Positions 46,124 to 57,227 of a DNA stretch of 64,000 nucleotides are shown one piece after another. The notes below the pieces were generated by a model, which was given only the letters and a program-made list of their open reading frames with translations, made no database searches and had not been told where the DNA came from. Both the position numbers and the translations under genes were made by a program. Source of the DNA: Patella vulgata. Its lineage: Eukaryota > Mollusca > Gastropoda > Patellidae. Location of the stretch: the NCBI RefSeq assembly GCF_932274485.2, contig NC_065881.2, positions 76,448,702-76,512,701 on the forward strand. Reading direction: 5' to 3'. Position 1 is the first letter of the stretch, and each line of letters begins with the position of its first letter.

Positions 46124-46300
46124 AGGGGGTGGGGTCTAGAGGTATAATGCATGTGCATGAAATCGTAAGGTCTGTCATTGAGTCAAGTTGCGTGGTTTCA
46201 ATTCCCTGCCTGTACGTAACATGGTGTAGGATCGCATGTCAAACCTTAAGGGTTTTCTCCGGGCCCTCGGGTTTTCCCACTGCTAAAGCCCTGTAACACC
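46124..46300 (+). mobile_element. SINE-2 5' part left of the Harbinger element
   Basis: Head and middle ('gtctagaggtataatgcatg', 'ggttttctccgggccctcgg'). A SINE-2 3' part resumes right of the Harbinger element at about 47929-48005, but the join is not exact, so they may be two copies. Confidence 0.6.
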
Positions 46301-46391
46301 CAGTGAAACAATTCATACACTGAATGGTATCATATTACAAACCTTTATGGAAGTAATATTTGAAAAAAAAACCAATTCATTCTTACAAAGT

Positions 46392-47931
46392 TTAAGCCCC
46401 CGTCACACACAACTAGTCCTCACTACGTTCTGGAAAATGTTGGCAAACGGGCTCAAAATGTGTGCGAGCGGAGTGGACGTAGTGAACGTACTGGCAACTG
46501 TTTACGATCTGTTTAATAACTCTGTGGACGATCAGGTTCTCTAGAACTTTGAACCTGCAATTAAACGGAATTGCCATACTACGAACGGAATTACATTGTA
46601 CTTCTATCCTACTAGGGACGTGTTACAATGGTAGCGCATCAATAAACAGTACTTTCTTTATTTAATTTTATTTCGTGGGTTTTGTCTTATTGTATATAAT
46701 ATATCTTTACTAGTATTGAACTTGAAGGGTTGTGTTACTTATTCATTTGATAGAGAATAAAACCATGGCTATTTAGACTTTTTTTGCATAATTTAAAAAC
46801 CTGTAATTTATACTTAATCAATTTTTAATGTTACTGCATGCAATTATAAAACCTTTCATATTTGAATTTATTTTTAGTGTGTTGATTGATTTATTTCTAT
46901 AATTTAATATGGCGGGAGTTCAATGGAGCCATCTTTTTAGCTATGAATGGTTGTACATCTGGGCACCAGACTTGCTTCCATAACCATCAACGTCTACTAT
47001 CTGCATGAATTTTGTAATCTGCATCTACCAAGACCATTAACACTGTTGAGCAGAAGCCTTTGTAGTTGTGGTACATGGTTCCAGTCTTGGGTGGCTTTCT
47101 GGACTATATGTTTCCAATCCTGGGTACCACAGGAATACGGGACATTTCAGCGCACTGCGAACTCTCAAGCAGCTCCGTTCCATGTGTCTTTGACAACGGA
47201 GCAGAGCAGATGATGACATCACTTTTGAGTTCCATTACCAAGGCATCACGGACTTCTTTCACCAACAAGCATATTGTGTTTCTTACTACCCGGAAATTAT
47301 ATCGAAATGAGAATCTCCTGTTGTGAGATGACGCAGTGTGATGGTTTAGCTTCATCTTGGTTCCAGATAGTCGGTGTCTCGTGGTGATACGTTTTCAAGA
47401 CGTTGATCAAACATGGGAGGGGTGATTCGCAAGACGTTGAAGAAGTACTCTTGATTATCCAAACGGAGCCCCTCCATCTGCAGATAACAATGTGCCACAG
47501 CTTTTTTCAGCCAGTATCTCACACAACTGTTTCTTGGCTTTCCCCTTATTTTCGCTTGTTCTACCATTGCACTGTAATCTTGCTTGCAACAGAAGATGCA
47601 TGAACCCAGTGGAGCTACAAATGGCCCCGGTCGTTCTGTTATTTGATGCTGGAACAGGCCACATTGTTACACGTCCTTAGTAGGGTCGAAGTATGGCAAT
47701 TCCGTTCATAGTACGGCAATTACGGCGACAATTCCGTTGGTAGTCGCTCCATCTAATCGGAGAAAGGGGAAAATTGTGAACAGACTCAAAGTTCTAGAGC
47801 ATCTTCCCGTCCATGAATTTCATAAGCAGATCATAAACAGTTGCTACTACGTTTAATAACGTTAGTTTCAGCCGGTTTGGCAATTGTTTCCAGAATGTAG
47901 TGAGGACTAGTTTTGTGTGATGGGAGCTTAA
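46392..47931 (-). mobile_element. PIF/Harbinger-type DNA transposon, decayed
   Basis: About 1.5 kb with terminal inverted repeats of about 40 bp (AGCCCCCGTCACACACAACT against AGCTCCCATCACACAAAACT, both continuing ..AGTCCTCACTAC..). Both ends abut TTAA. Minus-strand frames match PIF/Harbinger transposase in order: FFNVLRITPPMFDQRLENVS (in 47352-47567), FRVVRNTICLLVKEVRDAL (in 47104-47355), then GTMYHNYKGFCSTVLMVLVD and DVDGYGSKSGAQMYNHS (about 46940-47090). These lie in different frames with stops between, and the C-terminal part is missing, so it cannot make a full transposase. Unit A only. Confidence 0.82.
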
Positions 47932-48249
47932 AGACGTTCGCGTGAGTTATTAAAATAAAAATTAACCAAGTGTTAATAACCATTTGTGTCGAGTGGCGAT
48001 TAAAATTTGTAAGTTTTGTTTTAGATATTAAGATATTCATCCGTAAAGGTTTGTAATATGATAACATTTATGTAAAAATTTCTTTAATGGGCATCCCCTA
48101 TTTTAATTCTTCTTGGTCGGATTCTAAAATAGATACAGCCTCTTGTGTTATACCTGTATTTATTGATTATAACAATGTCACATCTGTTACTCGAACAGCC
48201 TCGAAAGTGGAAAAACCAATTTTACGTGTGATTAATGTAATTTTAATGG

Positions 48250-48340
48250 TTGGATTATTTATTTGTAACCATTTAAAGAATAGGCGCGGATTTGTAAATT
48301 GAATCTGAGCAAAACGGTTCAGTACTATATATTAAACAGC
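48250..48340 (+). promoter_or_regulatory. Promoter of Hint gene B, lacking the distal block
   Basis: TATATATTAAA at 48326-48336, 97 bp before the start codon. Sequence before about 48255 belongs to the tail of unit A, so the TTACGTCA and 'tatgtggtggtgcaat' elements of A and C are absent here. Confidence 0.6.
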
Positions 48341-49128
48341 GAAGAGTAACCGCGGGACATAAAGCGCAAGACAGTCTTTTACATAGGAGGAAAGAATATC
48401 AGAGTTAAACCAAACAGCAACCATGACTACTGATAACAGCAATCCGGTAAGCAAAATTTCGAATATTTCAAATATTATTAGTGGAGTTTGTAATTAAAAA
48501 TAATTATACTTTAAAAACAGGAAGTCATCGTAGAGTTTTCACTTTATTTATTGCTAGTCACATAATCGGCAACACCCGAAGAAAAACACCTGTGTCAATA
48601 CCCGTCAGAAAAATTTACTTATTGTCTTCTTGTGAGGTCATTGGCCATTATACTATTTGTTCAGAGTACCATGAGTGAAGCTTTAAACTCGACTTTTACT
48701 CTGAAATGATCCAAGGTCAAAGTCACAAATTGCTTGACTGCGAACCAGGAACAATTACTAGATACTAGCTGTGAATTCATAAAGTTGGTCCGTTTTGAAA
48801 GCAATATCATAGACTAGATTTATTAGCCTAAAAATTACATGATGCTAGAATTTGACTGGTATAGTGTTGAATTATTTATGCAGAAAGTATTCATTAGTTT
48901 AGAATTTATACTAGTGACTTTGGATCGCCAGACACTGTCGTGTATAATTTCTATTTTTAGAAAACCTTATGCCCACTGCTTCTTTATTCGTGTTAGGTAT
49001 GGGTGTTTGTACTTTGCATGTTAACTGCGGAACCTGATAAACAAGACAATTTTGTTTTGCAATATTGTCTATGGGTAACAATTGTAGTTCAATATTGTCA
49101 ACTTAATGTTTTACCAGATTTATCCATA

Positions 49129-49740
49129 ATACCCCCTTCAGACTGGGTCGGAAACGCCAGATATCGTGCTGTGGTCTTCATGGTCGTGAATGATCGCTGA
49201 GTCACGGCGTTTGTTTTAAGCATGTTCAAAACAATCGCCAAGGTTCTGCGATCTAACCTGGAAAGTTGTGGGTGGCGTTCTTACTGCGCTGCAGCGACCG
49301 TACGGCGACCAGAAAATGCACAAGGTCGCCGGCAAACGTGAACATAACGTGCGAAAATGTCCCAAAATATTACAAAATATTTTCAGGGCAGATCGCAGAA
49401 CCTTGGCGTTTGTTTTGAACATGCTCAAAACAAACGCCCTGACTGGCGATCATTTGCAACCATCGAGACGACAGCGCGATATCTGGCGTTTCCACCACGC
49501 TTTTACCACGCTTATGGCGATCTTGACGCGCTCTGGGACCATTTTCCGTCGCCGTAGCAGCGCAGTAAAGGCGCCACCCCGGCCTGACGGGGGTATTATA
49601 ACGCGACTTTTTTCAAGTTTGTAATTTTTTGGGACATTTTCTCGCGTTGTGTTTACGTTTTCCGGCGATTTTGTGTATTTTCTAGTCGCTGTATGGCTCC
49701 AACAGCGCAGTAAGGACGCGACCGGTCTGACGGGGGCATA
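49129..49740. mobile_element. MITE pair in intron 1 of Hint gene B
   Basis: Outer termini 'ataataccccct(tc)agac' and 'ccggtctgacgggggcata', with an internal terminus 'cctgacgggggtattat' near 49573-49590, so two related elements abut or nest. The interior is largely self-complementary and shares blocks with 26425-26720. Unit C has the empty site (ccagatttttccatagggca). Confidence 0.8.
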
Positions 49741-50437
49741 AGGCATGTTTTTTTTTTCCATCTTAAAAATGAAGCTCGTATATTTCTTCTTCACTCCTGT
49801 CTATTGAAATATATGTTTGTTTATGTCTTTATGATTTTAGAATTGGTGTGACAATTGTCTGTGTTTTCCTGGTTATGGCAATAGTATTGTTACCTTGGAT
49901 TCTGGCAAGAAATACATAGAAGATGTAAAAGTGGGCGATTCGGCCAAGGTGGTGTTGGACGATGGAAGTTTTGGTTATTCAGTTGTTTGGGCCTTGGCTC
50001 ACTACGATCCGGCTACAGAGACCTACTTCATTCAAATAGATTTAGAGAACAGACGGCTTAATATTAGCCCAAGACATTACCTGGTTGTGAATCGGAACGG
50101 CAAAAGGGTGGATGTAATGGCCAAAGATGTTAAGGTAAGTTCCATTGTGAATTACGTTATAAATCCTTTACTATGGGAAAAATGGAGCGTTAGTTTTTTT
50201 AAAGATCCAGCTGTCCACATTCGTCCTAAACCATAACCAGTATTGTTGATATTTTAAAGATGTTTGCCAGTACCGTTGCTACGATAATAAACGATCTACC
50301 CACATCTTCAAACAGTTATAACTTCGCTCAGAATAAAGTAATTTAAATGAAATTTTCTGTATATTCAGTTTTGATTATCTATTTTTGAACTATTAAAGCA
50401 AGAATGGCATTATTATATAACGCATCTTTAAATGAGG

Positions 50438-50516
50438 AACTACACATTTCTTATAGGATCAGAACACAGTAGGGCGTTGAATCCCATTCCCTTTCATTTC
50501 ATTTCTTATAAATATT
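50438..50516 (+). mobile_element. SINE-1 tail remnant in Hint B intron 2
   Basis: 'gaacacagtagggcgttgaa' followed by 'tcccattccctttcatttca' is the 3' end of SINE-1. It is absent from the same intron of A and C. Confidence 0.5.
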
Positions 50517-51284
50517 TATTTTATGTTCTTGTTGTAGGTTGGAGATGAGTTAATAGTTTATGACGAGCTACTATACAAAGATGCTGCAGGAACTGAAAAA
50601 AGTGGTCGACATTGAACTCGTTGATGGAAAGGGCGTTTTTGCGCCTTTCACCAAACAAGGTCGTCTTATTGTAAATGGCGTATTGGTGTCATGCTATGCT
50701 GAGGTTAATCCTTCCCTTGCTCACACAGCCTTGGCTCCACTCAGAGCTATGTACGATGTTACACCAACTGCTGTCATGGATACGGTTATGACCCATAACG
50801 CAAACGGTGTTCCGCATGTGTTTAACACAACGTTTAATGTTGTAAAATCTCTTGTTACCGAGTAGCGACTAGGATTATTATATAGCGCTGCATTATGTCC
50901 AATGCAATGGTCATTTCTAAGCGCTGTTCAGCCACATTGTATATTAAGTGGAAAGTATCTCTAGAGTATTTTTATGATCACATTTTATACGCTTAGAATT
51001 ATTTTATTTCTTTTTAGTTTGTATATAAGATTCTATTGTTAAAGAATTTTGAGGTTTTTCTTAAATTAAAGTTTATAGTCTGAATGGTTCTTTGCTAATA
51101 TCCTCCAACCGCACCCCACCTTATCAATATCATCATGAACAATGAGTGTTGTTCTCTAATTGAAGACCTGTTGAGTTCAGGTAAGTCCCAAATTTAACCG
51201 GGTACCTGTTAATAAAAGTATGTTTAAATCTACAATATAAAATGACAAAATGTGTAGAAACAGCCCTAATGTTATTTGAAACCG

Positions 51285-51478
51285 CAGTGGCCCCATAAGT
51301 AACTCGGAGATCCAGGGTTCGATCCTGGTGTTGTCAGAGAAGGTTCCTCAGGATTTTCCAGTGTGTTTTTCCCTGGTCAGTAGAGCATGAAAAGGAACAG
51401 TGTCTAGTCGGTCGGATGAGACGAGAACCCGAGGTCCCATATATACATTGAGGTTCACGTCTGGGTAAATTGATCTAA
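51285..51478 (+). mobile_element. Old SINE-1-like copy shared by all three units (B copy)
   Basis: 'ccgcagtggccccataagta', 'gggttcgatcctggtgttgt', 'gagacgagaacccgaggtcc'. Counterpart of 45060-45295. Confidence 0.7.
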
Positions 51479-51479
51479 T

Positions 51480-52240
51480 GTCACAAATTGTCATCTGGGA
51501 TTCAATCAAAGATTCAGCCAAATAGTCATCTGGGATTTAGCCAGATAGTCATCTGGGATCCAGTCTAAGATTCAGCCAGAAAGTCATCTGGAAATCAGCC
51601 AAATAGTCATCTGGGATTCGGTCTAAGATTCAGCTGAATAGTCATCTGAGATTCATCCAAACAACCATTTTATACCCTGGGATTCGGTCATCTGGGATTC
51701 GGTCTAAGATTCAGCTGAATAGTCATCTGAGATTCATCCAAACAACCATTTTATACCCTGGGATTCGGTCATCTGGGATTCGGTCTAAGATTCAGCTGAA
51801 TAGTCATCTGAGATTCATCCAAACAACCATTTTATACCCTGGGATTCGGTCATCTGGGATTCGGTCTAAGATTCAGCTGAATAGTCATCTGAGATTCATC
51901 CAAACAACCATTTTATACCCTGGGATTCGGTCATCTGGGATTCGGTCTAAGATTCAGCTGAATAGTCATCTGAGATTCATCCAAACAACCATTTTATACC
52001 CTGGGATTCGGTCATCTGGGATTCGGTCTAAGATTCAGCTGAATAGTCATCTGAGATTCATCCAAACAACCATTTTATACCCTGGGATTCGGTCATCTGG
52101 GATTCGGTCTAAGATTCAGCTGAATAGTCATCTGAGATTCATCCAAACAACCATTTTATACCCTGGGATTCGGTCATCTGGGATTCGGTCTAAGGTTCAG
52201 CTGACTAGTAATCTGAGATTCATCCAAACAGTCATTTTAT
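51480..52240. repeat. Minisatellite expanded into an 81-bp higher-order array (B copy)
   Basis: After irregular 23-bp units, a compound 81-bp unit (containing acaaccattttataccctgg) recurs at 51661, 51742, 51823, 51904, 51985, 52066 and 52147 with essentially no differences. Units A and C lack this second-level repeat. Confidence 0.95.
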
Positions 52241-52324
52241 ATCCTTTGATCTGATGACTTAACACCAACAGTTATAACTCTACTTCAACACAACATGAAC
52301 ACCATCACCTACCATGGTCGTTTA

Positions 52325-52590
52325 TTGCCAATTGGTGTGATCGAGAGGGAATGGGTTTTAACACCCACATCCACTAGGTCATTTTGGGACTAACATATGG
52401 CACAACTTCTCTTTTCAAACATTAGCTGGCGTTCATAGGTCCTTAGCGGTGGGGCGGTGAGTTGAGTTAGAATACCCGGAAAAAAACCCACGAGGTTAGG
52501 CAGGCGGCCTCGTCACGTAGAAGGGGGTGATCAAAATCACACAGCTCGACTAAATGACAGCGTTTAGCCCCCCCCCCCCCTCCAACACCC
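52325..52590 (-). mobile_element. SINE-2 shared by the units (B copy)
   Basis: 'ccactaggtcattttgggac', 'aacccacgaggttaggcagg', 'cacagctcgactaaatgaca', then a poly-C run. Counterpart in C at 57675-57910. Confidence 0.72.
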
Positions 52591-53314
52591 GTAGTAAAAT
52601 AATATAAGTTCTTTTCTATTCGAATATACCTTTCGTGTCCTTTAATTACATTTGAACTTGTAAGAATTGTTTTTGTTTTCAATATTAAGATATTACTTCC
52701 ATACTAGCATTCAGTTTATAATCCTATTTTTTATATTACTATTATTTCAATTACATAGTCAGGTTCTAAAATAGATATTACGCCTTAGATTATATTCTAA
52801 TCATATCAATGTCACATCAATGTTATTACCATGAAAGCTACTTGAACAGCCACGCAATTGGGAAAACCAATGTTACGTGTGAATTTTCATTGGTTGTAGG
52901 ACACCAGACACATTCCTACCTAGTTGCACTCGACGGCCAGGCGTGAAAACCCCTGATAAAGCCCACTAAAGCAGTACTTTTTTATTATTATTTATTGCCG
53001 TTGTCTTTAACATTTTTTATAGTCAGCAAATATCGCACTTTATCTGTGGCTATGTCTTGGACCAAATATTCAAGCGAAACACCACCGAAAAGAAGGGAAA
53101 CACAATTTCGTAATTACTAGTAATTCTTGATTGATATACTTAGCATTCTTGCACGTGTTCCACAATTTCTTGAGATATTTCAGAAAAAGCATGAGACTGA
53201 AATGCAACCCTACTCCGGGTTAGGTAAAATCCCAGTGCTAAACCCCGAATCAAATCGGGGTCATTGCAGTCCTAACGCAACGTTTTTGATCCAATAGTAA
53301 TTATAATTAAAAGT

Positions 53315-53470
53315 AAGGGTCGGAGGTAAACTGCCAAATCTGAGTCCAACATAGCCGCCGCATAGTAATGAGTCTATTTTCAACATGGGGTTAGGGTTAG
53401 GATTATAATAATTATATACGGTGGCCTTGTTGGTGTCAACCTGGGTCCTAATTGCCTCTTACCAAAACCT
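53315..53470. repeat. Palindromic MITE (B copy)
   Basis: Arms 'ggtcggaggtaaactgccaa..' and '..ctaattgcctcttacc' with 'agccgccgcata' and 'acggtggcc' nearer the centre. Same element as 58610-58755 in unit C. Confidence 0.65.
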
Positions 53471-53619
53471 CTAAACTGACAAAACATCGGGTCGAAGGAG
53501 TGGGTAGGGAGGAAGTAATTATTATTTTTCTAAACGAGGCTTTAGGCGATCTATTCGCACCAGCCTAAATTGTTTATATTTCATTCCAAATTACAATCCG
53601 TTTAAACTTACATGTCTTT

Positions 53620-53770
53620 GTATTCAATCTATAACACGTTATATACACTTCAATACACATAACGTAAGTGCTTCCAAACCCTGACAATTATTAGTTATAA
53701 CACGTGATATATAGATCAATGCAAATAACGTATAGTGATTTTAGACTATGGCAACCGATGAGTGCAATAT
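53620..53770. repeat. Two-unit form of the 41.3 kb tandem repeat, upstream of unit C
   Basis: 'tataacacgttatatacact..caatacacataacg..' repeated twice, matching the first units of 41300-42165. Marks the left edge of unit C. Confidence 0.75.
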
Positions 53771-54214
53771 CACAGACAGCAAGATCAACCAAGCATATTG
53801 AATTTCAAAATGTAAATGACTGACAGTCTATCAATCATTCGGGAGATCAGACAGCCAATTAAAACACTGCAAAGATTTACTATCTTGACTCAGGAATATG
53901 GAAAACTGGAACAGGGACATAATCAATTAAACTACCTGAAGTCGTACTTTACCTATGACTCAGAATAATTTGGGGAAAAAGCACAACGAAATACATTTAA
54001 GGTAACGTTGATTCCCTAATAATTTTTCAACGCCATGCCTTACCTAAAGATATACACGGTACACCATATACGACCAGACTGAGCAGTGGATTGGTTCTAA
54101 TATCAAACCTAATAGGTGACACCAACGCAAATGAACACCTTATCGTAAACCGTTCATATACTTAACATTAGAGCCATAAAATTGTATATATATCGTATAT
54201 ATGATTATATAGAC

Positions 54215-54300
54215 TTGATAGGATCACCACGATTATCTCGCGATTAAAACCACGATTTCAATCGTAGCGCGAATCTTGATATTGGGAACCTAGCATTAAA
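54215..54300. repeat. Dispersed repeat R3, partial copy
   Basis: 'ttgataggatcaccacgatt', 'cgattaaaaccacgattt', 'aatcgtagcgcgaat', 'gggaacctagcattaaa'. Matches 2570-2745 and 59935-60112. Confidence 0.55.
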
Positions 54301-54454
54301 ATGTTTATACAGTATTATCCTAACCGCATCGAATTCAAATGAACAATTTAAATATAGGTATCGTAAGTTCAATGTACTTGTCGTACAAGATGTGAAGGGA
54401 TTTGGCACGGTTGGATTTACTATTATTGTATACTAAATTCATTACAATAAATTC

Positions 54455-54606
54455 TTACGTCATGCATTTTCCAGTAAAAATATACCATGTGACAAATGAA
54501 ATCTATGTGGTGGTGCAATTCTATGTAGATAGGCGTGGTTTTATATTACCAATCAATCAAATCAAATAGGTTGAATGGGAAAACCCTTTCAGTAGAATAT
54601 ATATTG
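54455..54606 (+). promoter_or_regulatory. Promoter of Hint gene C
   Basis: TATATATTG at about 54597-54605, 96 bp before the start codon, preceded by 'aaaaccctttcag', 'aatctatgtggtggtgcaat' and TTACGTCA as in gene A. Confidence 0.65.
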
Positions 54607-54692
54607 AACAGCCAGAAGTAACTTCAGGACATAGCGCTAGACGGTCATTTAAGTTGAAGGAAAGAATATCAGTGTTAAACCCAACAGCAAAT

Positions 54693-54915
54693 ATGAGTTC
54701 TGACAACAGCAATGGGGTAAGCGAAATTTAAAATATTTCAAATGTTATTAGTGGAGTGTGCAATTAAATATAATTTTATTTTAAAAACGGGTAGTCATTG
54801 TATAGTTTCCATGTCATTTATTGCTAGTCACATAATCGGCAACACGCGAAGAAAAGAAACGTGTCTTAGGACTATATCCGTCGGAAATATTTGCAAGCCG
54901 TTGTCTCATGCGGTC

Positions 54916-54947
<32 letters not shown>

Positions 54948-56543
54948 CTTTTTGCTATGATTGTGTTCAGAGTACCATGACTGTAAACGCGACCTTTACT
55001 CTAAAATGATGTAAGGTTATTGTCACAGATTGCTTGGCTGTGACCCAGCAACAATTACTAGCTTATAGCTTTTAATTCATAAAGTTGGTCCGTTTTAAAA
55101 GCCAAATTATAGACTGGGTTTGTTTGACTAAATAACTAGATGATATTAGAATTTGACGCATGTAATGTTGAGTTATTGATGTAGAAAGTACCCATTCGTT
55201 TATAAGTAGTGACGTTGAATCGCCAGGCACTGTCGTGTATATTTTCTATTTTTAGAACACCTTATGCCCACTGCTTCTTTGTTCATGTTAGGAGTGTGGT
55301 GTTTTGTACTGTTCATTATTAATAGCACCCAAGGAACTTAAACATTCTGAAGACCTTGGGTGAACTTGACAAGAGTGTTCTGTAATATTGTCTATGTTTT
55401 ACAGGTTGTACAAAGAGTCTGTAGCAATAATACTTCAATATTGTCAACTTATTATTTTACCAGATTTTTCCATAGGGCATATTTGTTTTTTCCCATCCAC
55501 AACATGTAGCTCGCCTATTTAAATTTCTTCTTCACTCCTGTCTATTGAAATATATGTTTGTTTATTTCTTTATGATTATAGAATTGTTGTGACAACTGTC
55601 CATGTTTTCCTGGTTATGGCAATAGTATTGTCACCTTAGAATCGGGAAAAACTTACATAGAAGACGTAAAAGTGGGTGATTTAGCCAAGGTGGTGTTGGA
55701 CGATGGAAGTTTTGATTATTCAGAAGTTTGGACCTTGGCTCACCACAATCCAGCTACAGAAACCAACTTTATCCAGATCGAGACAGAGAACAGACGGCTA
55801 AATATTAGCCCTCGACATTTTTTGGTAGTGAATCGGAACGACGAGAGAATAGATTTAATGGCGAAAGATGTTAAGGTAAGTTAAAATGTGAATTACACTA
55901 TAAATCTTTAATCATTGAACAGATGGATTGTCTGTTCGTTTAATAGATCCATCTGTCGCATTGGTCCTAAACCACAGTCAGTAAACGATCTGAAATATTG
56001 TTGGTACTTGAAAGGTGTTTGAAAACAGTGTTGCTACGATAATAAACAGTCAACCTCGCTGAGAATAATTAATTTGAATGAAATTTTCAATATATTCAGT
56101 TTTCATTATCTATTGTTGAACTATTATAGCAAGAACGGCATTATTATATAATGCATCGTTAACGAGAGACTACATATTTCTTATCAATATTTGTTTATTT
56201 TGTGTTTTTGTTGTAGGTTGGAGATGAGTTAATCGTTTATGACGAGCTACTATACAAAGATGCTGCCGGAACTGAAAAAGTGGTCGACATTGAAGTCATT
56301 GAAGGAAAGGGCGTTTTTGCGCCTTTCACCAAACAAGGTCGACTGATTGTAAATGGTGTATTGGTGTCATGCTATGCTGAGGTTAATCCTTCCCTTGCTC
56401 ACACGGCTTTGGCGCCACTCAGAGCTATGTACGATGTTACACCAACTGCTGTCATGGATACGTTAATGACCCATAACGCAAACGGTGTTCCGCATGTGTT
56501 TAACACAACGTTTAATGTTGTAAAATCTTTTGTTACCGAGTAG
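54693..56543 (+). CDS. Hint gene C: stand-alone hedgehog-type Hint (Hog) protein
   Basis: Exons 54693-54716 (MSSDNSNG), 55582-55875 and 56217-56543, phase 0 throughout, give 214 residues with no interruption. The leader is MSSDNSNGNCCDNCP, then Cys16-Phe17 (CFPGYGNSIVTLESGKTYIE). The core retains LNISPRHFLVV, GVFAPFTKQGRLIV, LVSCYAEVNPSLAHTALAPL and ends FNVVKSFVTE. Pro rather than Gly precedes the putative cleavage Cys, which in inteins and hedgehogs would be unusual. Exon 3 is closer to B than to A (MDT..PHVFNTTFNVVKS against MDR..PYVFERTFNVVKT). Location and partner are unknown; a catalytic test is needed to say whether it self-processes. Confidence 0.86.
54916..54943. repeat. (TA)n microsatellite in Hint C intron 1
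   Basis: About fourteen TA units. Not present at the corresponding place in A or B. Confidence 0.92.
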
Positions 56544-56736
56544 CGACTAGGACTATTAAATTTTCTCAAATGATAAAGACACATTAAGGATTAATGCATA
56601 ATTAAAATTATTCATTCCTATTCAGTGAATATTATTTTATTCTTTTTTATAAGCTGATCCGTCCGTTAGAATTATATTTATTTTCATTTAGTTTGTATAT
56701 AAGATATTATTGTTAATCTTTTGCGGTTTTTCTTAA

Positions 56737-56742
56737 AATAAA
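56737..56742 (+). terminator. Candidate poly(A) signal of Hint gene C
   Basis: AATAAA about 195 nt after the stop. The B counterpart reads 'taaattaaagtttatag' and A 'aaaattaaaatgattc', so the canonical hexamer survives only in C. Confidence 0.5.
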
Positions 56743-56994
56743 GTTTATAGTCTGAATGATTTTTTGTTATAAATTTATTTGTGTATTGTTAATATCCCCC
56801 AACCACACCCATACTAGCAATATTATCATGAGCGATGAGCATTGTTCTCTAATTGAAAACCTGTTGAGTTCAGAAGTCAGGGGCTATCTTGAAGGAGAAG
56901 TTTCAGATTTCACCGGGTTCACGTTGAAAAAAAGTGTGTTTAAATCTACAACACAAATTCCAAAATGTGCAGAAACAGCCCTAATGTTACTTGA

Positions 56995-57225
56995 AACCGC
57001 AGTGACCCAATGAATAATGCACTGGCTCGCTAACTCGGACATCCCGTGTTCAATCCTGTGGTTGACAGAGAAGGTCGTCAGTAGTTCAGGAAAGAGGGCC
57101 TGGCAAGGTACAACGCCTAGTCGTTCGAATGGGACGAAAACCAGAGGTTCCATTTAGACATTGGTGTCCGCGTAATAGAACAGGCCGTAGTGCCGCTGCC
57201 TAGATAACGTGCCGTAATGTCACAA
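56995..57225 (+). mobile_element. Old SINE-1-like copy shared by all three units (C copy)
   Basis: 'aatgcactggctcgctaact', 'gttcaatcctgtggttgaca', 'gcctggcaaggtacaacgcc', 'gccgtagtgccgctgcctag'. The most complete of the three orthologous copies. Confidence 0.75.
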
Positions 57226-57227
57226 AT

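Larger units (their letters stand above)
48423..50864 (+). pseudogene. Hint gene B: Hog-type Hint gene with a frameshift in exon 3
   Basis: Exons 48423-48446 (MTTDNSNP), 49841-50134 and 50538 onward match genes A and C in structure and length. Exon 2 is intact and begins NWCDNCLCFPGYG. In exon 3, at about 50595-50600, there are six A residues where C has five, which shifts the frame and reaches TGA within five codons. The remainder (VVDIELVDGKGVFAPFTKQG to FNVVKSLVTE, stop at 50863-50865) is well preserved in the shifted frame. The predicted product ends after about 25 residues of exon 3, without the SCYA strand. Either a young pseudogene or a homopolymer error. Confidence 0.8.

Noticed and set aside
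47104-47567. Possible host gene from open frames near 47.1-47.6 kb
   Set aside because: The frames are pieces of a PIF/Harbinger transposase inside terminal inverted repeats.
51480-52240. CRISPR-like regular repeats
   Set aside because: Direct tandem repeats without unique spacers, in an animal genome.
53388-53402. Telomere-like ttagggttagg
   Set aside because: Only two units, inside a MITE-containing segment; unit C has a single shorter version.
56828-57013. Open frame starting MSDEHCSLIENLLSSEVRG downstream of Hint gene C
   Set aside because: The paralogous sequence in B stops after about 20 codons and A lacks the ATG and is split by a SINE. The end of the frame runs into an old SINE. 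Not conserved, so probably not a gene.
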